A DNA stretch of 64,000 nt from Actinacidiphila yeochonensis CN732 (lineage in GTDB: Bacteria; Actinomycetota; Actinomycetes; Streptomycetales; Streptomycetaceae), in assembly GCF_000745345.1 (NCBI RefSeq), contig NZ_JQNR01000004.1, positions 620,001 through 684,000 on the forward strand, given 5' to 3'. The notes under the pieces are model-generated. The model saw only the letters and a program-made list of their open reading frames with translations. It made no database searches and was not told the DNA's origin. Each line of letters begins with the position of its first letter. Position 1 is the first letter of the stretch. Shown here in pieces: positions 23,939 through 34,183 of the stretch. The position numbers and the translations under genes were made by a program.

Positions 23939-26767
23939 GTGTCCGCACTGCGGCCTTACGCCCTGCGGTGCGATCACCGCACCACCCCCCTCGGCATCGA
24001 CGAGCCCGCCCCGCTGCTCTCCTGGCGGCTGGCGTCCGACCTGCGCGGAGACGACCCCACCGCGTACCGGCTGCGCGTCGCCGAACGGCCCGAGGAACTG
24101 GCCGACGGCGGCCGGCCCCTCTGGGACAGCGGCCGGGTCGAGGACGCGTCGGCGATCGGCGCCGTCTACGCGGGGCCCGCGCTGCGGGCCAGGACCCGCT
24201 ACCACTGGCGGGTCGAGGTGTGGTCCGCGCCGGACGGTGCCCCCGCCGGCGCCGAATCCTGGTTCGAGACCGGGATGGACGTGCCCTCGGGCCCGGCCGG
24301 CCGGACCGGAGGCTCCGCGTGGCGGGCCTCGTGGATCACCCACGACCCGGACCCGATCGACGTGATGGACGCGCCGACCGAGGGCGAACACGCCCTGGAC
24401 GACCACGGCCTGGCCCCGTGCCCGCTGCTGCGCCGCGCCTTCTCCGGCACGGCAGCCGCCGACGGCGTCCCGGACACCGCCGGTTCGGCCGGCTCGCCGC
24501 TCGTCCGGGCCAGGCTCTACGTGAGCGCCCGCGGCCTGTACGAGGTGCGGCTCAACGGCGTCCGCGTCGGCGACGCCGAACTCGCCCCGGGCTGGACCGA
24601 CTACACCCGCCGCGTCCAGTACCAGACCTACGACGTGACCGAACTGGTCGCCCCGGGCGAGAACGTCCTGGCGGCGACCCTCGCCGACGGCTGGTGGAGC
24701 GGCTTCGTCGGCTTCGAGCCGCGCCGGGCGGGCGCGCACTACGGCGCCTTCCCGCAACTCCTCGCCGAACTCCACCTCACCCGCGCCGACGGCACCGTCA
24801 GCACCGTCGTCACCGACGACACCTGGGTCACGCACACCGGGGCGATCCGCCACGCCGACCTCCTGATGGGCGAGTGCCACGACCTGCGGCGGGCCGTCGA
24901 AGGCTGGGAGCTGCCCGGCTTCGACGCCGGCGGCTGGCCGCCGGCCCAGGTCGTCGACGCCGACCACCGGCTGCTCACCGCCTCCGTCGACGAGCCCGTG
25001 CGGGCCATGGCCGAGGTGCCGGCGGTGTCCGTCACCCGGGTCGGCGCCGACACGCACGTCGTCGACTTCGGCCAGAACCTCGCGGGGCGGGTACGGCTCC
25101 GCGTCGACGTCCTCGCCCCCGGCGCCCGGGTGGTCGTCCGGCACGCCGAGGTGCTGGACGACAAGGAGCGCCTGTACACCGCGAACCTGCGCACGGCCGC
25201 GGCGACGGACACGCTGGTCGGCGACGGCCGCCGGAACGTCGAGTTCGAACCCCGGTTCACCTACCACGGCTTCCGCTACGCCGAGATCAGCGGCCTGCCG
25301 GAGCTGGACGCCGAGGACGTGGCGGCCGTCGCGCTGCACAGCGACACCGCCTGGAGCGGCTCCTTCGACTGCTCGGACCCGGACATCCGCCGGCTCCACG
25401 CGTGCGTGGAGTGGGGCCAGCGCTCCAACTTCGTCAGTGTGCCGACGGACTGCCCGCAGCGCGACGAACGGCTCGGCTGGCTCGCCGACGCACAGGTCTT
25501 CCTCCCCGCGGCGGCGCTCAACGCCGACGTGGCGGCCTTCTTCACCAAGTGGCTGCGCGACGTCGACGACGCCCGCACCCCCGACGGCGGCTTCCCCAAC
25601 GTCGCGCCGCGCCTCGCCGGGGTCGCCGACGAGGGCGCCCCCGGCTGGGCCGACGCGGGGGTGGTCGTGCCGTGGCACCTCTACCGGACCTACGGCGACC
25701 CGCGGTTCCTGTCCCGCGCGCTGGACGGGATGCGCGCCTGGGTCGCCCTGGTCCACCGGCGCAACCCCGACCTCGTCTGGCGGCACCGGGTCGGCCCGCA
25801 CTTCTCGGACTGGCTCGCCCCCGGCACCCCCACCCCGCGCGAGGCCGTCGCCACCGCGTACTTCGCGCACAGCACCCGGCTCACCGCGCTGGCCGCCGAG
25901 GCGCTGGGACGGCACGACGTGGCGGCGGAGCACCACGGGCTGGCGGCGCGGATCAGGTCCGTCTTCGTGGAGCGCTTCGTCACCGTCGACGGGGAGCGGG
26001 GGCAGGTGCGGCTGGCCGGCGACACCCAGACCGGCTACCTGCTCGCGCTCGCCTTCGGCCTGCTGCCCGAGGACCTCGTGGACGCCGCCGCCCGCCGGCT
26101 CGCCGAACTGGTGGAGGAGGCAGGACCCGCCCTGCGGACCGGCTTCCTCGGCGTGGCCCTCGCCGCGCCCGTGCTCGACGCGCACGGCCGGGCCGATCTG
26201 GCCCACGCGCTGCTGCGCCGCACCGAAGTGCCGTCGTGGCTCTTCCCGCTGCGGCACGGCGCCACCACCATCTGGGAGCGCTGGGACGGCTGGACGCCCG
26301 ACGGCGGCTTCCGCGCGCCGGCGATGAACTCCTTCAACCACTACGCGCTCGGCTCCATCGGCGAGTGGCTCTACCGGGGCGTCGCCGGCGTGGACCAGGG
26401 CGCGGACTCCGTCGCCTACCGGCGGCTGTACGTCCGGCCCCGCCCCGGCGACCTCACCCACGCCGGCGCCCGCTACGAGTCGGCGCGCGGCACCGTCGCG
26501 GTGCGCTGGCGGCGCGAGGGCGGCAGCCTCAGCCTGCGCCTGCGGGTGCCGCCCGGCGCCACCGCCGACGTCCTCGTCCCCACCACCGACCCCGGCTCGG
26601 TCCGCGAGCTGGGACCGGCACCCGGGGACGGCGGCCACGCCACGCTCACCGGCACCGGCGCGGACCACGCCCGCTACCGGGTGGCCTCGGGGTCCTACCA
26701 CTTCACCGCGGCATTCGCTCCGGCGGCGCAGCCGCCCGCCGGTCTCCAGGAGGAGGACACACCATGA
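23939..26767 (+). CDS. Alpha-L-rhamnosidase, GH78
   Basis: The 942-residue enzyme shows the GH78 order: N-terminal beta domains, rhamnosidase N domain (LYVSARGLYEVRLNG), concanavalin-like domain with VVDFGQNLAGRVRL, a six-hairpin catalytic domain with TDCPQRDERLGWL (general acid Glu in RDERLGW, about residue 508) and TIWERWDGW (about 777, base region), and a C-terminal beta sandwich. It cleaves terminal alpha-L-rhamnose. No signal peptide is visible, so it should act in the cytoplasm on imported rhamnosides. The GTG at 23939 lies 8 bp after AAGGAGG and is preferred over the in-frame ATG at 23894. Its stop overlaps the next gene (ATGA). Confidence 0.92.
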   Translation: MSALRPYALRCDHRTTPLGIDEPAPLLSWRLASDLRGDDPTAYRLRVAERPEELADGGRPLWDSGRVEDASAIGAVYAGPALRARTRYHWRVEVWSAPDGAPAGAESWFETGMDVPSGPAGRTGGSAWRASWITHDPDPIDVMDAPTEGEHALDDHGLAPCPLLRRAFSGTAAADGVPDTAGSAGSPLVRARLYVSARGLYEVRLNGVRVGDAELAPGWTDYTRRVQYQTYDVTELVAPGENVLAATLADGWWSGFVGFEPRRAGAHYGAFPQLLAELHLTRADGTVSTVVTDDTWVTHTGAIRHADLLMGECHDLRRAVEGWELPGFDAGGWPPAQVVDADHRLLTASVDEPVRAMAEVPAVSVTRVGADTHVVDFGQNLAGRVRLRVDVLAPGARVVVRHAEVLDDKERLYTANLRTAAATDTLVGDGRRNVEFEPRFTYHGFRYAEISGLPELDAEDVAAVALHSDTAWSGSFDCSDPDIRRLHACVEWGQRSNFVSVPTDCPQRDERLGWLADAQVFLPAAALNADVAAFFTKWLRDVDDARTPDGGFPNVAPRLAGVADEGAPGWADAGVVVPWHLYRTYGDPRFLSRALDGMRAWVALVHRRNPDLVWRHRVGPHFSDWLAPGTPTPREAVATAYFAHSTRLTALAAEALGRHDVAAEHHGLAARIRSVFVERFVTVDGERGQVRLAGDTQTGYLLALAFGLLPEDLVDAAARRLAELVEEAGPALRTGFLGVALAAPVLDAHGRADLAHALLRRTEVPSWLFPLRHGATTIWERWDGWTPDGGFRAPAMNSFNHYALGSIGEWLYRGVAGVDQGADSVAYRRLYVRPRPGDLTHAGARYESARGTVAVRWRREGGSLSLRLRVPPGATADVLVPTTDPGSVRELGPAPGDGGHATLTGTGADHARYRVASGSYHFTAAFAPAAQPPAGLQEEDTP

Positions 26768-28068
26768 CGACGGGTTCCCGCAGTCAGCCCGGCCGGGGCA
26801 CGGTGAGCCGCCGAGGAGTCCTGCGCGCCGGCGGCGGGCTCGTGGCCGCGACCGCGCTCCCCACGGGCCTCGCGGCGTGTTCGGGCGGCGGCTCGGGCGG
26901 CACGGTGCGCGTCGTCGGCGTCGCCGACGAGCAGCAGCCGATCACCGAGATGATCGCCGCCTACCGCAGGAGCCACCCCGGCACCGCGTTCAGCACCTCC
27001 TTCGCCCCCACCGACCAGGTCCAGACCGTGGTCCGCACGCAGCTCGCCGGCGGCAACGCCCCCGACGTGCACGTCCTCTACCCCGGCAGCGGCAGCGCGA
27101 TGTCCATGGTCGAGCTGGCCAAGGCCGGGCTGCTGGCCCACCTCGACGACCAGGCGTGGACGAGGACCATCCCGAAGGGCTTCGACGCCGCGTACCGCTG
27201 GAAGGGGAGGACCTACCTGTACTCGGCGGGCAGCAGCGTCATCGGCGCCATATACAACAAGAAGGTGTTCGCGGACGCCGGGGTGAAGCCGCCCACGACG
27301 TGGTCCGGACTGCTCGACGTCTGCGGCACGTTGAAGGCCAGGGGGGTGGTGCCGATCGCGCTCGGCGCCCAGACGCCCTGGGTCACCCAGCTGATCAGCT
27401 ACGCGCTGGTCCCCAACGCCGTATACGCCAAGGACCCCTCCTTCGACGACGACATGGCGGCGGGACGGGCGACGTTCGCCGGCTCGGGCTGGGCCGACGC
27501 GCTGGGCAAGTACCAGGACCTCCAGAAGCGGGGCTACTTCAACGACCACCCCGACGGCACCACGTACGAGCAGCAGACCTCGATGGTCGCCACCGGCAAG
27601 GCCGCCATGGCCGTGCAGGTCTCCGCCGTGCTCGCCGCCTTCCGGCAGGCCGCGAAGTCCCCCGACGACCTCGGCATGTTCCCCTTCCCCGGCGGGGACG
27701 ACCCGGCGAACCTGTGGATTCCGGCGGGTGTCGTCGTGGGCCTCGGCGTGTCCGCGCGGGCGAGGAACGCGGCCAAGGGGCGGCAGTTCATCGAGTTCCT
27801 CGGCAGGCAGGAGAACATCAACGCCTGGGCGACGGCCGTCTCCGCCGTCCCCTTCACCCGCGACTCCACCACCAGGCTCGACCCCGCCCTGTCGGACTTC
27901 CTGCCCATCATCGACGCCGACCGCGCCGTCCCCTTCATGGACCAGCGCTGGCCCAACGCCGAGGTCCAGCCCGCCCACTTCGCCGCCGTACAGGACCTGC
28001 TCGCCGGCAAGACCGACGTCAACGGCGCGCTGGAGCAGATGGACACGGCCTACGGGAAGTCCTCGTGA
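26764..28068 (+). CDS. Sugar ABC transporter substrate-binding lipoprotein
   Basis: The 434-residue protein has a twin-arginine signal (SRRGVLR) and a lipobox LAAC with Cys39, followed by a family 1 extracellular solute-binding fold (GGNAPDVHVLYPGSGS, GAIYNKKVFADAGVKPP). It would be anchored outside the membrane and bind an oligosaccharide or rhamnoside for the two permeases that follow. It is translationally coupled to the GH78 gene (ATGA overlap) and to the permease (GTGA overlap). Confidence 0.92.
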   Translation: MTTGSRSQPGRGTVSRRGVLRAGGGLVAATALPTGLAACSGGGSGGTVRVVGVADEQQPITEMIAAYRRSHPGTAFSTSFAPTDQVQTVVRTQLAGGNAPDVHVLYPGSGSAMSMVELAKAGLLAHLDDQAWTRTIPKGFDAAYRWKGRTYLYSAGSSVIGAIYNKKVFADAGVKPPTTWSGLLDVCGTLKARGVVPIALGAQTPWVTQLISYALVPNAVYAKDPSFDDDMAAGRATFAGSGWADALGKYQDLQKRGYFNDHPDGTTYEQQTSMVATGKAAMAVQVSAVLAAFRQAAKSPDDLGMFPFPGGDDPANLWIPAGVVVGLGVSARARNAAKGRQFIEFLGRQENINAWATAVSAVPFTRDSTTRLDPALSDFLPIIDADRAVPFMDQRWPNAEVQPAHFAAVQDLLAGKTDVNGALEQMDTAYGKSS

Positions 28069-28976
28069 AGGCCCCCCGAACCGCCGGGCCCCGGCTCGGC
28101 CGCCGCGACCCCGCCGTGCCGCCGTGGATGTTCGTCGTCCCCGCGCTGGTCGTGTACGCGGCCGTCGTCCTGTACCCGAGCGTCGCGGGCGTGGTCTACG
28201 CGTTCACCGACTGGTCCGGCATCGGATCGTTCTCCTTCGTGGGCCTGGCCAACTTCCACACGCTGCTCCACGACGACCGCGCCCTGGCCTCCATCACCAA
28301 CACCCTGCTGCTCACCGTCGCCGTCGTCGTCGCGCAGAACGGCCTCGGGCTGCTGCTGGCGCTCGGCGTCAACGCCGAGATCAGGTCCAGGAACCTGCTG
28401 CGGGTGGTCTTCTTCGCGCCCGCCGTGGTCAGCCCGGTGATGGTGGCGTTCCTCTGGAAGTACGTCTACAACCCCGACAACGGCAGCGGGCTCAACGGCG
28501 TCCTCGGCGCGGTCGGCCTCGGCGGCCTGCGCCAGGACTGGCTGGGCAACCCGTCGCTGACGCTGTGGTCGGTGGCGGCGATGGTGGTGTGGCAGTACGC
28601 CGGCTACTCCATGGTGGTCTTCCTCGCCGGCCTCCAGGGCGTGCCCCCGGAACTGCACGAGGCGGCGCGGATCGACGGCGCCGGCACCTGGCAGCGGTTC
28701 CGTTACGTCACCTGGCCGCTGCTGGCACCCGCGCTCACCGTCAACCTGATGCTCTCGACCATCGGCGGCCTGAAGCTCTTCGACCAGGTGTACGCCGCGA
28801 CCAACGGCGGACCCGGCACGTCCAGCGAGACGCTGTCGACCGTGCTGTACAAGGAAGCCTTCGTGTACGGGAAGTTCGGCTACAGCACGGCGGTGGCGCT
28901 GGTCCTGGCCCTCTTCGTGGCGGCCGTCTCCCTGCTCCAGCTCCGCTACCTGCGCGCCCGGGAGGTCGCCGCGTGA
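28065..28976 (+). CDS. Sugar ABC transporter permease (MalF type)
   Basis: The 303-residue protein has about six transmembrane helices and the EAA loop ELHEAARIDGAGTWQRF that docks on the ATPase. N-terminal helices WMFVVPALVVYAAVVLYPSV and the FTDWSG periplasmic start are typical of MalF/UgpA proteins. The GTG at 28065 overlaps the binding-protein stop. It forms the channel with the next gene. Confidence 0.93.
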   Translation: MKAPRTAGPRLGRRDPAVPPWMFVVPALVVYAAVVLYPSVAGVVYAFTDWSGIGSFSFVGLANFHTLLHDDRALASITNTLLLTVAVVVAQNGLGLLLALGVNAEIRSRNLLRVVFFAPAVVSPVMVAFLWKYVYNPDNGSGLNGVLGAVGLGGLRQDWLGNPSLTLWSVAAMVVWQYAGYSMVVFLAGLQGVPPELHEAARIDGAGTWQRFRYVTWPLLAPALTVNLMLSTIGGLKLFDQVYAATNGGPGTSSETLSTVLYKEAFVYGKFGYSTAVALVLALFVAAVSLLQLRYLRAREVAA

Positions 28977-29860
28977 GCACCGCCACGGCCGGCGGGGTCA
29001 GCGCCGGCGCCGAACGCCCCGCCACCGCCCGCCGCAAACGGCCTACCGGGTACGGGCGCTACGTCCTCGAACTGGTGATGGTCGCGGCCGCGGTCGCCTT
29101 CCTCTTCCCGGTGTACGCCCTGGTCGCGCTGGCGCTGAAGAGCCCGTCGCAGATCGCCGGCTCACCGCTGTCGCCGCCGACCTCCCCGACCCTCGGCAAC
29201 TTCGGCAGGGCCTGGTCCTCGGCGTCCCTCGGCTCCGCCCTGGTGAACAGCACGGTCATCACCGCCGCCAGCCTGGCGCTGCTGGTCGTCGTCGGCTCCA
29301 CCGGCGCGTACTACCTGGCCCGGTGCGTGCGCGGGATGGGCTACACGCTGTACGTCCTCTTCCTGCTGGGGATCATCCTCCCCTTCCAGCTCGGGATGAT
29401 CCCGCTCTACAAGCTGGTCGACGACCTCGGCTGGCTCGGCACCTACCAGGGCATGATCCTGTTCTACACGGGCATCCAGACGCCGTTCACCGTCTTCCTC
29501 TACACCGGGTTCATCCGGGCGCTGCCGCAGGACTACGCGCAGGCCGCGCTGATCGACGGCTGCGACCACCGGCAGGCGTTCACCCGGATCGTCTTCCCGC
29601 TGCTGCGGCCGATCACCGGCACCGTGATCATCCTCAACGCGGTCTTCATCTGGAACGACTTCTTCACCCCGCTGCTGTACCTGGGCGGCTCCGGGAAGGA
29701 GACCGTGCCGGTGGCGGTCTTCTCGTTCGTCGGGCAGTACGTCTCCGACTACGGCATGGTCTTCGCCGGCCTGGTGCTGGCCGCCCTGCCGATCCTCGTC
29801 GTCTTCCTGCTCCTCCAGCGCTACGTGATCAAGGGGTTCGCCGGTGGCCTCAAGGGCTGA
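28973..29860 (+). CDS. Sugar ABC transporter permease (MalG type)
   Basis: The 295-residue MalG/UgpE-type permease has an EAA-like loop DYAQAALIDGCDHRQAF and the NDFFTPLLYL segment near its C-terminus. Its GTG start overlaps the preceding permease stop. No ATPase gene is present in the locus, so the importer probably uses a shared ATPase such as MsiK, as is established for several Streptomyces sugar importers. Confidence 0.93.
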   Translation: MSTATAGGVSAGAERPATARRKRPTGYGRYVLELVMVAAAVAFLFPVYALVALALKSPSQIAGSPLSPPTSPTLGNFGRAWSSASLGSALVNSTVITAASLALLVVVGSTGAYYLARCVRGMGYTLYVLFLLGIILPFQLGMIPLYKLVDDLGWLGTYQGMILFYTGIQTPFTVFLYTGFIRALPQDYAQAALIDGCDHRQAFTRIVFPLLRPITGTVIILNAVFIWNDFFTPLLYLGGSGKETVPVAVFSFVGQYVSDYGMVFAGLVLAALPILVVFLLLQRYVIKGFAGGLKG

Positions 29861-29869
29861 CGGTACGTC

Positions 29870-32800
29870 ATGAACGATGCCCACGGCGCCCATGGCGCCC
29901 ACGGCGTCCGCGCCGCCGACGGGGACCGCGGTGTCCACGGCCTTCTCCCGGCGGAGATGGCCGCGATCCTCGAAGAACCGCCCAGGGCCTTCTCACCCGC
30001 CGCCATCTGGTGGTGGAGCGGGGAGCGCCTGGAGCGGGCACGGCTGCGGGCGCAGCTCGAACGGTTCGCCGAAGGAGGGGTGTTCAACCTCGTCGTCCTC
30101 AACCTGGCGCCCTCGGGACCCCTGTTCGGCTCCGACGCCGACGACCCGGCGTTCATGAGCGACGGCTGGTGGGCACTGCTGGACGGGGTGTGCGAGGACG
30201 CGGCCGAACTGGGCGTCCTCCTGTGGTTCTACGACCAGTTGGGCTTCTCCGGCGCGGATCTTCAGGCGCGCCTGGTGGACGAGCGGCCACGGTACGGGGG
30301 ACGCGCCCTGGAACGGGTGCGCGCGGTGGTCGACGGGGACGGCGAACTGGGCTGCCCGGCGCACGGGCAGCCGGTCGGCGGCCACGCCGAACCGCTGGAC
30401 GCGGCGGGGCGGGTGGCCGGCCCCGCCGTACCGCTCGCCGTCGACGGACGTACCGTACGGCCGCCGGGCCCCGGCCGCTGGCGGCTGACCCTCCACCACC
30501 ACGTGGCGCGCGGCTTCGACTACCTGGGCGCCGAGGCGTGCGCGGCACTGGTCGACCGGGTGCACGGCGCCTTCGAGCGGCACCTCGGCGACCGGCTCGG
30601 GACCGTGGTCGTCGGCTCGTTCCAGGACGAACTGCCCTCGCTGCCCACCTGGTCGGCCCGGTTCGCCGAGGAGTTCCTGCGGCTGCGCGGCTACGACCTC
30701 CTGCCGCGCCTGGACGCGCTGTACGAGGACGGCGCCTCCCCGGACGCCGCCCGGGTACGCCACGACTACCAGCTGACCCGGGCGGAGCTGGCCGAGGCGG
30801 CGTTCTTCCGGCCGCTGGCCGACTGGCACCGGCGGCACGGGCTGCTCGCCGGCTGCGACCAGCAGGACCCGGCGCGCGCCGGACACCCCGTGGGCGGCGT
30901 CGAGTTGTACGCCGACTACGCCAGGACCCACCGCTGGTTCTCGGCGCCGGGCTCCGACCACCACGGCGACGCCCGGGTCCACTCCTCGCTGGCGCATCTG
31001 TACGGGGGGCGGCGCACCTGGATCGAGGCGTTCCACTCCACCGGCTGGGGCGGCACGCTGGAGGAGACGTTCGACTGGCTGCTGCCGTGGCTGCGCGCCG
31101 GAGCGACCCTCTACAACCCGCACGCGGTGTACTACACGACCAAGGGCGGCTGGTGGGAGTGGGCGCCGCCGGGCACCGACTGGCGGCAGCCCTACTGGCG
31201 CCACCACCGGGCCTTCGCCGACGCGGTGACCCGGCTCTGCGCGGTCCTGAGCCTCGGCCACCACCTGTGCGACCTCGCGGTGCTGCTGCCCACCACGACC
31301 GCGCAGGCCGGTACCGCGCTGGACGGCGTCTGCGCCGCGGCGGCCCGAGCGCAGGCGGTCTACCTCGAACTCGTCGGCGACATGACCTGGTTCACCACCA
31401 GGCCCGGGGTGCTCGACCGGCTCGGCCGCGACGCCGACGTGATCGACGACGCCTCCCTCGCGCGGGCGGCGGTGCGCGGCGGCGGGCCGGACGGCACGCG
31501 GCTGTGCGTCGCCGAGGAGCGGTACGCCACGGTCCTGCTGCCCGCGTGCGCGGTCCTCGAAGCGGACGTGGCACGGCGGCTGGTGGAGTTCGCCTCGGCC
31601 GGCGGGCGGGTCGTGGCGCTCGGAGCCGTCCCCGAGGAGGTCGTCGGCACCGGGGCCGGTACCGGGGCCGGCGCCGACACCGGCGGTGTTCTCGCCGAGC
31701 TGCGGGCGTGCTTCGCGGACGGCCGGGCCGTGTTCGTCCCCACGGCGGAGGAGCTGGCAGCGGTGCTGACCGGCGGCCCGGCCGAGACGCGCCCCGCCGT
31801 CGAGGCGACGGTGCCCGTGCTCGCCCGCAGGGCGGGGGAGGCCACCGTGGTGTTCCTCACGGCGGCCGCGCCCCGCGCGACCCGGGCGGCCGTCGCCGCG
31901 CCCGACGAGCGGGGCGCCGCGCTGGGCTGGCTCGACGCGCGCTACGACTTCGACCCGGGCCGCTACGCGCCCGCCGCGCGGGTCCGGGTCCGGGGCGTGG
32001 CGGGCCCCGCCGTCCTGCTCGACCCGTTCGGCGGCGCCCCCCGGGTGCTGCCGGTCCGCGTGGCCGACGACGAGTCGGGGTGCCGCGAGGTCGAGGTGCC
32101 CTTCGACGCCGGTCCCGCCGCCCTCCTGGTCTTCCCCGGCCCTCGCGAGCAGCCGCCTCCGACGGAGGCGGCCCCGCCCGCCGGGACCGGCCGGGTGGTC
32201 GTGATCCCCGCCGACGCGGACTGGGAGACGCGCCTCGTCCCGACGGCCGACAACACCTGGGGGGACTTCGCCCGCCCGGCCGCCGGGCCGGACGGCCCCG
32301 CCCGCACCGAGCTGCGGACGTTCCGCCACCGGGTGGAGGGCCCGGGCGAGGACGGCGTACGCGACGGCTGGGCGCTGCCCGGGAGCACCGCCCGGCCGGC
32401 CGAGCCGTCCGCGCACGCGACGTTCGGACCGCACGCCGTGCTGCGCGGCGCCGACGGGGAGCCGTCGAGGACGCTGGAGTGGTCCGACTCCCGCGGCATC
32501 CGCAAGGACCCGGTGCACCGCCAGGTGCTGGGACCCAAGGGCCATGTGCCCGAGGAGTTCATCCACCTCGGCCCGTCGCCGGCGGGGGTGACGCGACGGG
32601 TGGCGACCGAACTGCTGCTGGCCGAGGACTTCGACGGCCACCTCGCGATCGGTGCCGCCGCCGCGAAGTCGGTCCGGCTCGCGGGGCGGCCGGTCGAGCT
32701 GGAGGACGGCGGGCACCTCGCCCTCGGCCGGGTGCGGTCGGGGCCCGGCCGCCTGCTCCTGGAGCTCGACCTGACCCCCGGCAGGGACGTCGACCTGCGC

Positions 32801-34123
32801 GCGCATGTGGCGCTCGTCCGCGACGCGGACCGCTACCGGCGCCCCGAGTGGATCTCCGCCGCCGGTTCCGGTGCCGATTCCGCCGCCGGGCCTGCCGCCG
32901 GTCCCGGTGCGGGCGCCGCACGTGTCGGCACGACCCTGACGCTGGCCGCGCCGCCCGCGCGCGCCGTGGTCCAGGTCGCCGCGCGCGGCCGGTGCGTGCT
33001 GCGGGTCAACGGCGTGGTGGTGGGCCGGCAGGGCGGCTTCGACCCGTACGCCGAGCACGCCGTGCCGCGCGTGCGGCGGTACGACGTCGCCGCTGTCCTG
33101 CGGGCGGGCGACAACGAGATCGCGGTGGAGACCGGCGGCGGCGACGATCCCGCCGTCCTCGTGGACGCCGTCCTGCACGGCGACGGCTCGGCGCTCCTGG
33201 CGACCGCGCACAGCGACGCCACCTGGTGGGCGGAGCGCGGCGGTGAACGGGTGCCGCCGGCGGTCCACCGCGAACCGGCGGGTGACCCGGCGGCCCTGTA
33301 CCTGCGCCGCAGACCCCACCCGCTGCCCGGCGCCGCGTGGCTGGACCCGGACGCCGACGACGGCACCGTGCTGCCCGTCGGGTTCGCGGTGCCCGGAGCC
33401 CGGCCGCCGGTGGAGTGGCTCTGGTTCGAACTGCCGCCCGGCGCGGCCCGGTTGACGATGGAGGTGCACGGCAGGGCCACGGTGTTCGTGGACGGCGCGG
33501 CCCGCGGCACCACGGCGGGCGGTGTCGGGCCGCGCACCCTGACCGTCGGCCTCGCGGACGGCGCCGCGCCCTCGGGCGTACGGTCGGCGGCCCTGCGGCT
33601 GGAGCCGGCCCCGGGCCACGAGGGCGGGGCCGCCCTGGCGGGGCCGGTGCGCTGCGAGGCCGGCCCGGGCCGTATCCGGACCGGCGAGTGGGAGTCCAAC
33701 GGCCTCGCCGAGTACAGCGGCGGCGTCCGCTACCGCCGGGTCGTGGACGTTCCGGCCGAGGCCGGGGAGGGCCGGGTCCTGCTCGACCTCGGGCGGGTGC
33801 GGGGCACCGCGGAGGTGTCGGTCGGCGGCGCCTCCGCCGGAGTGCGGGTGTGCTCCCCGTACGTGTTCGACCTGACCGGGCTGGCGGCCCCGGGCCCCAA
33901 CACCGTGGACGTCACGGTGTTCGGCACCCTCGCGCCCTGGCTCGACGCGGCGAGCCCGACGCACTTCGTCTTCCCCGGCCAGCGGGTGACGGGCCTGCTG
34001 GGGCCGGTCCGGCTGCTCACCGGTCCCGACCGGCCCGCGGCGCCGGCCGCCCGAGCCCGGCCGCCGCACCAGCGCCGCGCGCCGCGGGCCCCCGCGGACA
34101 CCGACACGAGGGGCGCCGGCTGA
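29870..34123 (+). CDS. Large GH106-like alpha-L-rhamnosidase
   Basis: The 1417-residue protein begins (after ~30 low-complexity residues rich in HGAHG) with PPRAFSPAAIWWWSG, the entry motif of GH106-type rhamnosidases, then a catalytic barrel region with LLWFYDQLGFSGADLQ and VVGSFQDELPSLPTW. Middle and C-terminal beta-rich regions contain carbohydrate-binding-like jelly rolls (RCVLRVNGVVVGRQGG, EVSVGGASAGVRV). There is no signal peptide, so it is likely cytoplasmic. It lies 9 bp after the permease gene in the same operon. GH106 is my best assignment by motif; the catalytic pair was not pinpointed. Confidence 0.75.
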   Translation: MNDAHGAHGAHGVRAADGDRGVHGLLPAEMAAILEEPPRAFSPAAIWWWSGERLERARLRAQLERFAEGGVFNLVVLNLAPSGPLFGSDADDPAFMSDGWWALLDGVCEDAAELGVLLWFYDQLGFSGADLQARLVDERPRYGGRALERVRAVVDGDGELGCPAHGQPVGGHAEPLDAAGRVAGPAVPLAVDGRTVRPPGPGRWRLTLHHHVARGFDYLGAEACAALVDRVHGAFERHLGDRLGTVVVGSFQDELPSLPTWSARFAEEFLRLRGYDLLPRLDALYEDGASPDAARVRHDYQLTRAELAEAAFFRPLADWHRRHGLLAGCDQQDPARAGHPVGGVELYADYARTHRWFSAPGSDHHGDARVHSSLAHLYGGRRTWIEAFHSTGWGGTLEETFDWLLPWLRAGATLYNPHAVYYTTKGGWWEWAPPGTDWRQPYWRHHRAFADAVTRLCAVLSLGHHLCDLAVLLPTTTAQAGTALDGVCAAAARAQAVYLELVGDMTWFTTRPGVLDRLGRDADVIDDASLARAAVRGGGPDGTRLCVAEERYATVLLPACAVLEADVARRLVEFASAGGRVVALGAVPEEVVGTGAGTGAGADTGGVLAELRACFADGRAVFVPTAEELAAVLTGGPAETRPAVEATVPVLARRAGEATVVFLTAAAPRATRAAVAAPDERGAALGWLDARYDFDPGRYAPAARVRVRGVAGPAVLLDPFGGAPRVLPVRVADDESGCREVEVPFDAGPAALLVFPGPREQPPPTEAAPPAGTGRVVVIPADADWETRLVPTADNTWGDFARPAAGPDGPARTELRTFRHRVEGPGEDGVRDGWALPGSTARPAEPSAHATFGPHAVLRGADGEPSRTLEWSDSRGIRKDPVHRQVLGPKGHVPEEFIHLGPSPAGVTRRVATELLLAEDFDGHLAIGAAAAKSVRLAGRPVELEDGGHLALGRVRSGPGRLLLELDLTPGRDVDLRAHVALVRDADRYRRPEWISAAGSGADSAAGPAAGPGAGAARVGTTLTLAAPPARAVVQVAARGRCVLRVNGVVVGRQGGFDPYAEHAVPRVRRYDVAAVLRAGDNEIAVETGGGDDPAVLVDAVLHGDGSALLATAHSDATWWAERGGERVPPAVHREPAGDPAALYLRRRPHPLPGAAWLDPDADDGTVLPVGFAVPGARPPVEWLWFELPPGAARLTMEVHGRATVFVDGAARGTTAGGVGPRTLTVGLADGAAPSGVRSAALRLEPAPGHEGGAALAGPVRCEAGPGRIRTGEWESNGLAEYSGGVRYRRVVDVPAEAGEGRVLLDLGRVRGTAEVSVGGASAGVRVCSPYVFDLTGLAAPGPNTVDVTVFGTLAPWLDAASPTHFVFPGQRVTGLLGPVRLLTGPDRPAAPAARARPPHQRRAPRAPADTDTRGAG

Positions 34124-34183
34124 GCCTCCCGGCCCTGGCGCGGGCCCGGGAGGGGGCCTGGGCGGGGGCCTGGGCGGGGGCGG

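Noticed and set aside
23882-34069. Very long open frames on the minus strand opposite the GH78 and GH106 genes
   Set aside because: They are shadows caused by high third-position GC; the sequences are low-complexity (Arg/Gly/Val/His-rich) and lack any family motif, whereas the plus strand has complete recognisable enzymes.
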